A stretch of 6,536 nucleotides of DNA from Flavobacterium sp. (GTDB taxonomy: Bacteria; Bacteroidota; Bacteroidia; Flavobacteriales; Flavobacteriaceae), in contig SXQR01000017.1 of NCBI GenBank assembly GCA_005792865.1, positions 1 to 6,536 on the forward strand, given 5' to 3'. Under the pieces are notes generated by a model that saw only the letters and a list, made by a program, of their open reading frames with translations, did not search any database and was not told the origin of the DNA. Of this stretch, positions 1 through 5,272 are shown piece after piece (the first letter of the stretch is position 1; each line of letters starts with the position of its first letter). Position numbers and translations under genes: made by a program.

Positions 1-108
1 CGGCGCGATCAGCACGCCCCCGGCGTGCATGCCGATGTTGCGCGTCATGCCTTCGAGCTTTTGTGCCAGCTCGATCAGGGTCTTCACATCCTCTTCGCGT
101 TCGATGCG
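1..108 (-). other. dnaE: DnaE (DNA polymerase III alpha) fragment joined in frame to tolC
   Basis: In the tolC frame, the last 30-odd codons before the left edge read REEDVKTLIELAQK and then LEGMTRNIGMHAGGVLIAP. The latter is the conserved DnaE segment (KLEG-TRN-G-HAGGV-IAP) that lies shortly before the third catalytic aspartate of the polymerase domain. It is not a TolC sequence. From memory, the Asn-Ile-Gly-Met-His-Ala-Gly-Gly form is typical of Betaproteobacteria, whereas Bacteroidota DnaE usually has a HACGV-type motif here, so the fragment probably comes from another phylum. The exact join cannot be placed to the base; it lies at about 94-120, where LAERIER could belong to either protein. 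A chimeric assembly or read is the simplest explanation. Identification as DnaE is strong, lineage moderate. Confidence 0.85.
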
Positions 109-1287
109 TTCGGCCAGATCGAGGTTGCTTTTTGCGGTCGCAAATTCCTCGACGCTGAACTCGTAATTGCCCCGCGCGTTCTCATATTGAAGCTTCAGCC
201 TCTGTTCGACCTCGGTATGTTGCGTCTTGGCCTGTTCCAGCGCGATCTTTGCCTGCTGCGTCCTCGCGCGCCTTCCAAAACTGCTGAAGATGGGTACATT
301 GAGGCTCACGGCGAGGCTCGAGTAATTGAACCATTCCTGCTCGCGCTCCAGAAACGTGAAGTCATTTGAGAAGGCGTTGTATCCCACGTTGAGGTTGGCC
401 GCAAGGGTGGGCAGCGCCTTGCTTCTTTCAAGTTTCCACTCCAGCGTGCGTTGGGAAACAAAATTTTGGCTAAGCTTAAAATCGATGTTGTTCTTGACAT
501 CGAACGTTTCCGACGTAATCGCCAAATCCATGTTCTTTGCCGTGAGGTCGGTGAGCTTGTCGGTCAGCACCAGCGAGTCATTCAAATCGATCCCCAGGGT
601 GACCTTGAGGAAATCATAGGAAATGTTGCGCAGCCTTCGGGCATTGTTGAGGCTCGAGTTCACCGATGCCAGCGTGATCTGCAACTGCTCGACATTTTCC
701 TCCTCGATCAAACCGTTCTTGAAAGTCTCGTTCGTATCAAAAAGCGTCTTGTCTAGCACGGCCTTGTTTCGTTCCAAAATGGCGATGCTTTCCTCGGCGA
801 GCAGCACGTTGCCGTAGGCATTGATGACGGCCTCGCGGATTTCATTGTTGCTCTTGAGTTTCTGATTGCGGTAATAGTCGATATAGGTCTTGGAGGCCTG
901 CAGCGCGACGATGTAGGAGCCGTCAAAAATCAACTGGCTCAGGGTCGCACGGGCATTGACGCTGTGCTTGGTCCCAAAGACCACGGGGATGAAATCGCCG
1001 GGGGCGCCGCCAAAGAACTCGGCGGGCACAAGGGACTGCTGAAGCCTAAAATTGTCCACGTAATCCACGCCGGCATTGATTTGGGGAAGCCCGCTGGCTG
1101 TGGTTTCCCATTTGCGCTGCTCGGCCTTGTCGATGTCGCGTGAAGCGTTCACCGCCGAATAGTTGTGCTGCAACGCGTGGTCAATGGCCTGCTGCAGGCT
1201 CAGGCTGTAGGCTTTTTCGGCCGCCTGTTCCTGGGCCTGTGACCAAAATCCCACCGCGAGCGCCAGTACTAGAAAGAATTGTTTCAT
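1..1287 (-). CDS. TolC-family outer membrane efflux protein, partial, with a foreign DnaE tail
   Basis: The frame is open from the ATG at 1287 to base 1 (429 codons, no stop). TolC-family proteins form the outer membrane channel of tripartite efflux or type I secretion systems. Residues 1-19 are a signal peptide (MKQFFLVLALAVGFWSQAQ, cleavage after AQ). The mature part opens with the family-typical SLSLQQAIDHALQHN, has the GLPQINAGVDY segment near residue 67, long helical stretches rich in Gln, Asn and Glu, and the second-half signature NVPIFSSFGRRARTQQAK from residue 330. Bacteroidota homologues are usually about 430-450 aa, so roughly 45-50 C-terminal residues are missing: after about residue 396 the reading frame continues as DnaE. 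The start lies 5 bp after the tetR stop codon, preceded by an A-rich stretch (ATATAAAACC) and no Shine-Dalgarno, as is usual in this phylum. The operon placement behind tetR suggests a regulated drug or solvent efflux system. The family call is secure; the substrate is unknown. Confidence 0.9.
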   Translation of the reverse strand, partial: MKQFFLVLALAVGFWSQAQEQAAEKAYSLSLQQAIDHALQHNYSAVNASRDIDKAEQRKWETTASGLPQINAGVDYVDNFRLQQSLVPAEFFGGAPGDFIPVVFGTKHSVNARATLSQLIFDGSYIVALQASKTYIDYYRNQKLKSNNEIREAVINAYGNVLLAEESIAILERNKAVLDKTLFDTNETFKNGLIEEENVEQLQITLASVNSSLNNARRLRNISYDFLKVTLGIDLNDSLVLTDKLTDLTAKNMDLAITSETFDVKNNIDFKLSQNFVSQRTLEWKLERSKALPTLAANLNVGYNAFSNDFTFLEREQEWFNYSSLAVSLNVPIFSSFGRRARTQQAKIALEQAKTQHTEVEQRLKLQYENARGNYEFSVEEFATAKSNLDLAERIEREEDVKTLIELAQKLEGMTRNIGMHAGGVLIAP

Positions 1288-1292
1288 TGGTT

Positions 1293-1892
1293 TTATATTG
1301 GGTTGTTTAGATTTTCGAGCATTTGCAATCCTTTTGGCGTCGCGATCGCACGCAGGTGGTATTGCAGGTATTTCTCCGCCAGGTCCGAGATGGAAAAGTT
1401 TTCCCTCGGGAAAAGGTCCTCATCCTTGATGGCCGAACTGCCCACATAATAGATCCGCGTAATGAAATCCACGTCGATTTCCGGGCGGTAAAGGCCCATT
1501 TCAATTCCCCGGCGAAGATTCTCCTGTACGCAGTCCTCCATCTTGCAATATTGGTTGGACTTGAGCGTCTCCGAAATTTTCGGGAAATACTTTTTCAACT
1601 GATGGAACGGGGATGCATTTTCATTCTTGAGTTGCTTCATCATGAAATTCTTGATCTCGAAGATTTCCCCCATCGGGTTGAGTTCCATCTGCCGGATGGA
1701 ATCGATTCCCGATGATATCATTGCAAACAGGTCCATCGCGACAGCTTCCACCAGTTCATCCTTGTTTGCAAAATGCTGATAGATCGTCTTTTTTGAGATT
1801 CCCATCTCGGCTGCGATATCGTCCATGGTAACGCTCTTGAACCCGATGGTCAGGAACATCTCGGTCGCTTTTCTTAAAATATCCTCCTTCAT
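1293..1892 (-). CDS. TetR/AcrR-family transcriptional regulator
   Basis: This 199-aa protein has the standard TetR layout: an N-terminal DNA-binding domain (about residues 1-48) and a divergent ligand-binding C-terminal domain. The helix-turn-helix is clear at residues 24-47, with DDIAAEMGISKKTIYQHF followed by the usual A-N-K-D-E-L. A longer frame reaches a TTG at 1913, but that TTG lies inside a TACTTTTG promoter box, so the ATG at 1892 is the better start and gives the usual family length (190-210 aa). It is first in an operon with the TolC-family gene, whose ATG comes 5 bp after this stop. It probably represses its own operon through the 28-bp inverted repeat at 1923-1950 and responds to an efflux substrate. 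Family assignment is firm; ligand and targets are inferred. Confidence 0.93.
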   Translation of the reverse strand: MKEDILRKATEMFLTIGFKSVTMDDIAAEMGISKKTIYQHFANKDELVEAVAMDLFAMISSGIDSIRQMELNPMGEIFEIKNFMMKQLKNENASPFHQLKKYFPKISETLKSNQYCKMEDCVQENLRRGIEMGLYRPEIDVDFITRIYYVGSSAIKDEDLFPRENFSISDLAEKYLQYHLRAIATPKGLQMLENLNNPI

Positions 1893-1910
1893 GACATCAA
1901 TTTTACGGTG

Positions 1911-1918
1911 CAAAAGTA
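1911..1918 (-). promoter_or_regulatory. Bacteroidota-type -7 box of tetR-tolC operon
   Basis: The minus strand reads TACTTTTG, a perfect match to the TAnnTTTG consensus of the Bacteroidota primary sigma factor. It lies 18 bases before the chosen ATG at 1892, giving a leader of about 12-15 nt. No convincing TTG -33 element is seen at the usual 17-23 bp spacing; that region is occupied by the inverted repeat instead. Confidence 0.6.
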
Positions 1919-1922
1919 TCGC

Positions 1923-1950
1923 GGAAACTTATAACACTAAAATAGTTTCC
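1923..1950. promoter_or_regulatory. Candidate TetR operator (inverted repeat)
   Basis: The perfect 7-bp arms GGAAACT (1923-1929) and AGTTTCC (1944-1950) are separated by 14 bp, for a total span of 28 bp. Several TetR-family operators have this size. The repeat ends 4 bp upstream of the TACTTTTG box of the tetR-tolC operon and covers its -33 region, so a bound repressor would block RNA polymerase. It lies in the divergent intergenic region but is about 36 bp upstream of the putative -33 of the polyprenyl synthetase gene, so control of that gene is less likely. Confidence 0.55.
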
Positions 1951-1986
1951 AAAGTATTTACAATAATTTAACAATTGGTTTACAAC

Positions 1987-2017
1987 TTGCGGTTGCGGGG
2001 GCAAACCCGTACTTTAG
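1987..2017 (+). promoter_or_regulatory. Putative promoter of polyprenyl synthetase gene
   Basis: TTG (1987-1989) is followed after 20 bp by TACTTTAG (2010-2017), one mismatch from TAnnTTTG. Spacing fits the flavobacterial TTG-N17-23-TAnnTTTG pattern. It ends 14 bp before the ATG at 2032, so the leader would be very short. The element overlaps the upstream in-frame extension from a TTG at 1975, which argues against that longer start. Confidence 0.45.
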
Positions 2018-2031
2018 CGAAAATTTTGCCG

Positions 2032-3003
2032 ATGGAGCAGCTCGCACGTTATCAGGAACCTTTTATCACAGCACTTCGCAGCAGCATTCCAACAGATGGC
2101 CCGCGGCAACTCTACGAGCCTATCCGATACATCCTGGAGATTGGGGGCAAGCGCGTCCGCCCGATGCTGACCTTGATGTCTGCCGAGATCTTCGGCGCGT
2201 CGTTCCAACGTGCGCTGCCCGCCGCCCTGGCAGTTGAGGTGTTCCACAATTTTTCGCTGGTGCACGATGACATCATGGACCAGGCGCCGCTGCGTCGCGG
2301 GCAGGAGACGGTGCACCTCAAATGGGACACGAACACCGCGATACTCTCGGGGGATGCGATGCTGATCCTGGCCTACCGCCATTTTGAATCGTACGAACCT
2401 GCTGTGTTTTGTGCACTGGCGAAACTCTTCAGCAAGACCGCCATTGAGGTGTGCGAGGGGCAACAGCTCGATGTTGACTACGGCATGCGTGGCAACGTCT
2501 CAGAAGCCGATTATCTCGAGATGATCCGATGCAAGACCGCCGTGCTGTTGGGCGCAGCGCTCAAGATGGGCGCGATCGTGGCGGGTGCTTCCCGGGAAAA
2601 CTGCGATGCGATCTATGATTTCGGGGTCAATCTCGGGATGGCCTTCCAGATCCAGGACGACCTGCTTGACGCTTTTGGCGACCCGCTCACATTTGGGAAA
2701 CAGGTAGGCGGGGACATCTTGGAGAACAAGAAGACCTATCTGTACATCAAGGCGTCGGAGTTTGCATCGGAACAACAAAAACTCGCACTGGACCGCCATT
2801 TTTCAAGCCATGACGGCGGGGCGGATAAAATAAAATCGGTGACATCGCTGTTTTTTGAAACGGGTGCCGACAAAGCCGCCGAGAACGCCATCAGGAATTA
2901 CACAACCCAGGCATTCGGGTGCATGGAGCGGATGCAGATATCGGACGATGCCGCCGGCACCCTGCGCAGTTTCGGCGAGCGGATGATGTTGCGAAAGGTT
3001 TAA
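2032..3003 (+). CDS. Polyprenyl diphosphate synthase family protein
   Basis: This cytosolic trans-prenyltransferase (323 aa) condenses isopentenyl diphosphate with allylic diphosphates to build linear isoprenoid chains, for example precursors of menaquinone or other terpenoids. Visible motifs are GGKRVRP at 38-44 (IPP diphosphate binding), the first aspartate-rich motif DDIMD at 79-83 with the following RRG, EGQQLD at 142-147, the conserved K168-T169, the second aspartate-rich motif DDLLD at 209-213, and GKQVGGDILENKKTYL at 222-237. Both Mg-binding motifs are intact, so it should be active. Phe and Ser are the fifth and fourth residues before the first Asp. FARM is DDxxD without the two-residue insertion of classical bacterial FPP synthases. 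Product length (C15, C20 or longer) cannot be fixed from sequence. ATG 2032 gives the usual 320-330 aa length; a TTG at 1975 would add 19 unconserved-looking residues across the promoter. The gene is followed after 9 bp by the small gene at 3013. Confidence 0.95.
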   Translation: MEQLARYQEPFITALRSSIPTDGPRQLYEPIRYILEIGGKRVRPMLTLMSAEIFGASFQRALPAALAVEVFHNFSLVHDDIMDQAPLRRGQETVHLKWDTNTAILSGDAMLILAYRHFESYEPAVFCALAKLFSKTAIEVCEGQQLDVDYGMRGNVSEADYLEMIRCKTAVLLGAALKMGAIVAGASRENCDAIYDFGVNLGMAFQIQDDLLDAFGDPLTFGKQVGGDILENKKTYLYIKASEFASEQQKLALDRHFSSHDGGADKIKSVTSLFFETGADKAAENAIRNYTTQAFGCMERMQISDDAAGTLRSFGERMMLRKV

Positions 3004-3012
3004 GACAAGAGT

Positions 3013-3363
3013 ATGTTCAGCGCCCCAAAATCCACCGACCACCTGCTGGCCGAAGCCAAATCCGAAAACCTCTACCTCAAGCTCATCGAGCAGATCAACA
3101 AGGATTTCAACCTGGCCAACGAGCCTGTCGATTTTCCCAAAAGCACCCGCCCCGAGGAGCTCAAGGTGCAACTGCACGAGAAGATCTACAGGTTGATCTC
3201 GCACAAATTCGCCGAATACCTCAATCTGCTGTACATCATCGATGTGAGCGAACAGCAGATAAAGCAACTTGACGGGTCGGATCTGGTCGCGTTGAGTGAG
3301 GACGTGGCCTTCCTTATCCTCAAGCGCGAGTGGCAAAAAGTGTGGTTCAGGAACCGGTATTAA
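3013..3363 (+). CDS. Conserved-looking small hypothetical protein, 116 aa
   Basis: I do not recognise a named family. The gene begins 9 bp after the polyprenyl synthetase stop, on the same strand, so the two are almost certainly co-transcribed. The protein has no signal peptide or membrane segment. It appears largely alpha-helical and charged (AEAKSENLYLKLIEQINKDF near the N-terminus, then EELKVQLHEKIYRLISHKF), with a hydrophobic patch YLNLLYIIDV around residue 80 and a basic-aromatic C-terminus (REWQKVWFRNRY). Codon use matches its neighbour, the ATG start is followed by an uninterrupted frame, and a terminator follows the stop directly, all of which support a real gene. It may be a cytosolic accessory protein, but nothing in it indicates a reaction. 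Confidence 0.8.
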   Translation: MFSAPKSTDHLLAEAKSENLYLKLIEQINKDFNLANEPVDFPKSTRPEELKVQLHEKIYRLISHKFAEYLNLLYIIDVSEQQIKQLDGSDLVALSEDVAFLILKREWQKVWFRNRY

Positions 3364-3365
3364 AA

Positions 3366-3393
3366 AAAACGCAACGGTTTCCCAGTGCGTTTT
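3366..3393. terminator. Bidirectional intrinsic terminator between convergent genes
   Basis: The perfect 8-bp arms AAAACGCA (3366-3373) and TGCGTTTT (3386-3393) enclose a 12-nt loop that can form two further G-C pairs (GG 3376-3377 with CC 3382-3383). Read on the plus strand the stem ends in TTTT; on the minus strand the stem is followed by a run of eight T (complement of 3362-3369). It lies just after the stop of the 116-aa gene and 22 bp after the stop of the convergent lipoprotein gene, so it can serve both. Confidence 0.7.
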
Positions 3394-3415
3394 CATTACA
3401 AAACAGCAGGTAAGA

Positions 3416-4942
3416 TTAAAATCCAAGGCCGACGGCCATCGCGGTAACCTGCGCGGGGAAGTTCCCTGCCGCGGTCGCCATGCCGGTCATGGTATTGATC
3501 GCATACACTTTGCTGGAGCCGTTGGCCGTCAAGATGGCAAATGCCCCGTTTGATCGCCCTCCGATATCGAAACCGGTCCAGGATTCGGCCGTGAAGCCAA
3601 GATTTCCAATGGCGGTCAAAGTTCCCGCATTGGGCGGATTTTGCGCAAAAAGGGTCGTGTTGTTCATTACATAAAGTGAAGTTGCGGTGGTGCCAAAATA
3701 ACTGTTGGTATAAGCGGCCCCGTTCACCATTGGGCTTCCCGGGTTGAGCATGCCGTCCATGATGGCGACGCCGTCATTTGGATTGACGCGCAGGTTTTGG
3801 CCCGTGTCGCTCACGATCCTGATGCGGTCCACCACGGGATTGAAGTCGAACCCAAAATGAGTACCCATCAACCCGGTCGATATCGGCATCCCGATGGCCA
3901 TCGCGGCGCCCGAACTGAGGTTCAGGCCGTAAAGTTGGCCGTTGCTGCCCAGCGCATACAATTGCCCGTTTGCCGGCCGGAAGTCAATGCCGAGCACGGT
4001 CGCACCGTCGGCCATTCCTGTGATCGGTTTGATTACGGTGACCGACGGATTCATCGGATTGAAGATCATGAGCTGGTTTGAGGTATTTACGGCGTAAGCG
4101 ACGGGCCGGGACTGGATCGCGATTCCCGTATATTTCACGCCGCTGTCATAGATCGCCATGCGCATGGCCTTTCCGGTCATCAGGTCCATCGAATACAGGG
4201 CAGAGTTGTCGCCCTGGCCAAATATGGCAAGCGCCCAGTCGGTTTCGGGAGCGATGTCGAATCCGCCTTCGCCCGATATCGGCGCATTGATATTACCCAC
4301 AAACACCTGCGTGCCATCGTTTGGCGGCATTTGCTTGTATAGCCGGCCGGTCACATCGATATTGTAGAGTGCCGTTACCGACGAACCTGCCACGTTCCCC
4401 GTATACGCCGACCCGGCAATCATGGCACCCGCAGCGCCGTTCACATTGCCGTCGACCACCGCTACCGCACCGGTTTCCGGATGAAGCCTGAGGTTTTGAC
4501 CGCTTGACGTCACCACGCGGATGCGGTCAACGGTGGGGTTGAAATCAAATCCCGCGAGATCGCCGGAAAGTGCCGGGGTGAACGGTGCGGTTCCCAGCGG
4601 ATGCGCCATCCCGGTCTCGATATTGATGACATAAAGACGGCTTGAACTGCCCAGGCCGTAGAGTTGCCCGGTCGCCGGACGGAAATCGATGGCCATGAGC
4701 GTCTCGCCCGACTGCAAGCCGCTAATCGAAACCGAGCTCAGCATGCTTTTGGGATTGGCGGTGGAATAACCGTCAAGCCTCATTTCATCGGACAGTGCGT
4801 AGAACATTACGGCCGGCATGTTTTTGGGCCGGGCTGCTTCGGTCGATACGCCGGCACCGTCAATGGGTTCATCGGAACAGGAAACGGCCAGCATCGCAAA
4901 TACCGACAATGCGGCATTTCGCAAGAGATTGAAATTCTTCAT
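3416..4942 (-). CDS. DUF4394 tandem-domain lipoprotein, probably surface exposed
   Basis: This 508-aa protein has an N-terminal lipoprotein signal (MKNFNLLRNAALSVFAMLAVSC, lipid-modified Cys22). The Ser-Asp-Glu directly after the Cys resembles the lipoprotein export signal that sends Bacteroidota lipoproteins to the cell surface. The rest is two copies of a DUF4394-type repeat domain about 234 residues apart. IDFRPATGQLYGLGSSSRLY (85-104) matches IDFRPANGQLYALGSNGQLY (319-338), and GFDFNPTVDRIRVV (131-144) matches GFDFNPVVDRIRIV (364-377). Both copies have the family's GQNLR and PPN-GT elements. The short aromatic-Gly-Asn rich strands suggest a beta-propeller-like fold. No catalytic motif is visible; binding or adhesion roles are only guesses. 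A longer frame to 5014 adds 24 residues that read like untranslated leader; ATG 4942 puts the signal peptide at the N-terminus. The gene stands alone, convergent with the 116-aa gene. Confidence 0.88.
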   Translation of the reverse strand: MKNFNLLRNAALSVFAMLAVSCSDEPIDGAGVSTEAARPKNMPAVMFYALSDEMRLDGYSTANPKSMLSSVSISGLQSGETLMAIDFRPATGQLYGLGSSSRLYVINIETGMAHPLGTAPFTPALSGDLAGFDFNPTVDRIRVVTSSGQNLRLHPETGAVAVVDGNVNGAAGAMIAGSAYTGNVAGSSVTALYNIDVTGRLYKQMPPNDGTQVFVGNINAPISGEGGFDIAPETDWALAIFGQGDNSALYSMDLMTGKAMRMAIYDSGVKYTGIAIQSRPVAYAVNTSNQLMIFNPMNPSVTVIKPITGMADGATVLGIDFRPANGQLYALGSNGQLYGLNLSSGAAMAIGMPISTGLMGTHFGFDFNPVVDRIRIVSDTGQNLRVNPNDGVAIMDGMLNPGSPMVNGAAYTNSYFGTTATSLYVMNNTTLFAQNPPNAGTLTAIGNLGFTAESWTGFDIGGRSNGAFAILTANGSSKVYAINTMTGMATAAGNFPAQVTAMAVGLGF

Positions 4943-4978
4943 AGTTGAATGATTTTGTGGTTTGTAACTTGAAGGTAC

Positions 4979-5010
4979 GTTGCAAAAGCAACTTTGGTTT
5001 GTTGAACAAA
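4979..5010 (-). promoter_or_regulatory. Putative promoter/operator region of the DUF4394 lipoprotein gene
   Basis: On the minus strand TGCTTTTG (4990-4983) is one mismatch from TAnnTTTG, with TTTG elements 16 and 23 bp upstream. Two dyads sit here: GTTGC-AAAA-GCAAC (4979-4992), overlapping the box, and TTTGTT-G-AACAAA (4998-5010), in the spacer/-33 region. The leader to the ATG at 4942 would be about 35 nt. Box assignment is tentative because AATATTTG (5021-5014) is an equally close alternative. Confidence 0.35.
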
Positions 5011-5035
5011 GCACAAATATTCGTGAAAATTAGGT

Positions 5036-5063
5036 TGTCAGTTGTCAATCATCAGTCATCAGT
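5036..5063 (+). repeat. Degenerate heptamer array, left arm (TGTCAGT type)
   Basis: Four consecutive 7-mers, TGTCAGT, TGTCAAT, CATCAGT and CATCAGT, run head to tail without spacers. They are the reverse complement family of the ACTGACR heptamers at 5237-5271, so the two arrays form an inverted pair around the 39-aa ORF. The array lies in the upstream region of the DUF4394 gene, 18 bp downstream of the 39-aa ORF stop (minus strand). Confidence 0.7.
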
Positions 5064-5080
5064 TTGCTTGTGTTAACCGA

Positions 5081-5200
5081 TTACATCTTATTTCGCCTGT
5101 ACCATCTATAAACGACGAACACCAAGACAATTACAATGGCCAAAAGAAACGCCTGCCATAAAAAAAGGCTGAAGCTGAAATTCTCAAATGTTGATTCCAT
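5081..5200 (-). CDS. Putative 39-aa single-pass membrane microprotein
   Basis: ATG at 5200, TAA at 5081-5083. The protein starts MESTFENFSFSLFLWQ, continues with a strongly hydrophobic segment AFLLAIVIVLVFVV (17-30), and ends in a basic tail YRWYRRNKM. That is one transmembrane helix with a positive C-terminal tail, so the N-terminus most likely faces the periplasm by the positive-inside rule. The N-terminal NFSF-LF-WQ pattern resembles the start of Bacteroidota ATP synthase subunit b (AtpF), but the long cytosolic helix of AtpF is absent, so this may be only a shared membrane-entry motif. No clear promoter or Shine-Dalgarno is seen; the gene follows the beta-barrel gene on the same strand by 72 bp and could be read through from it. 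The coherent topology supports a real gene; function is unknown. Confidence 0.6.
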   Translation of the reverse strand: MESTFENFSFSLFLWQAFLLAIVIVLVFVVYRWYRRNKM

Positions 5201-5236
5201 GAATATGATTGATGCGACAAACTCTGTTTCGAGTGG

Positions 5237-5271
5237 ACTGACAACTGACGACTGACAACTGACGACTGACA
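5237..5271 (+). repeat. Heptamer tandem array, right arm (ACTGACR x5)
   Basis: Five perfect head-to-tail copies of ACTGACA or ACTGACG alternate strictly (A, G, A, G, A), so the array also reads as 2.5 copies of the 14-mer ACTGACAACTGACG. It ends one base before the stop codon of the beta-barrel gene (TAG at 5275-5273, minus strand). The reverse complement matches the degenerate array at 5036-5063. Confidence 0.85.
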
Positions 5272-5272
5272 G

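Noticed and set aside
1..110. Treating the left end as the natural C-terminus of TolC
   Set aside because: The residues match the conserved DnaE HAGGV segment, not the TolC closing helices, and no stop codon follows.
1992..2005. Short dyad TTGC-GGGG-GCAA near the polyprenyl synthetase promoter
   Set aside because: Arms of 4 bp are too short to distinguish from chance in this GC-rich stretch.
1975..2031. Longer polyprenyl synthetase starting at TTG 1975
   Set aside because: The 19 extra residues overlap the promoter-like element and exceed the usual family length; the ATG at 2032 fits the family start.
2803..3426. 207-aa minus-strand ORF opposite the polyprenyl synthetase end and the 116-aa gene
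   Set aside because: It is antisense to two well-supported genes and crosses the terminator; the open frame is a by-product of the GC-rich codon use.
4943..5014. Longer DUF4394 protein starting at 5014
   Set aside because: It would bury the lipoprotein signal peptide behind 24 residues; the ATG at 4942 begins directly at the signal.
5036..5271. CRISPR-like array from the ACTGAC repeats
   Set aside because: Units are only 7 bp and contiguous, there are no unique spacers and no cas genes nearby.
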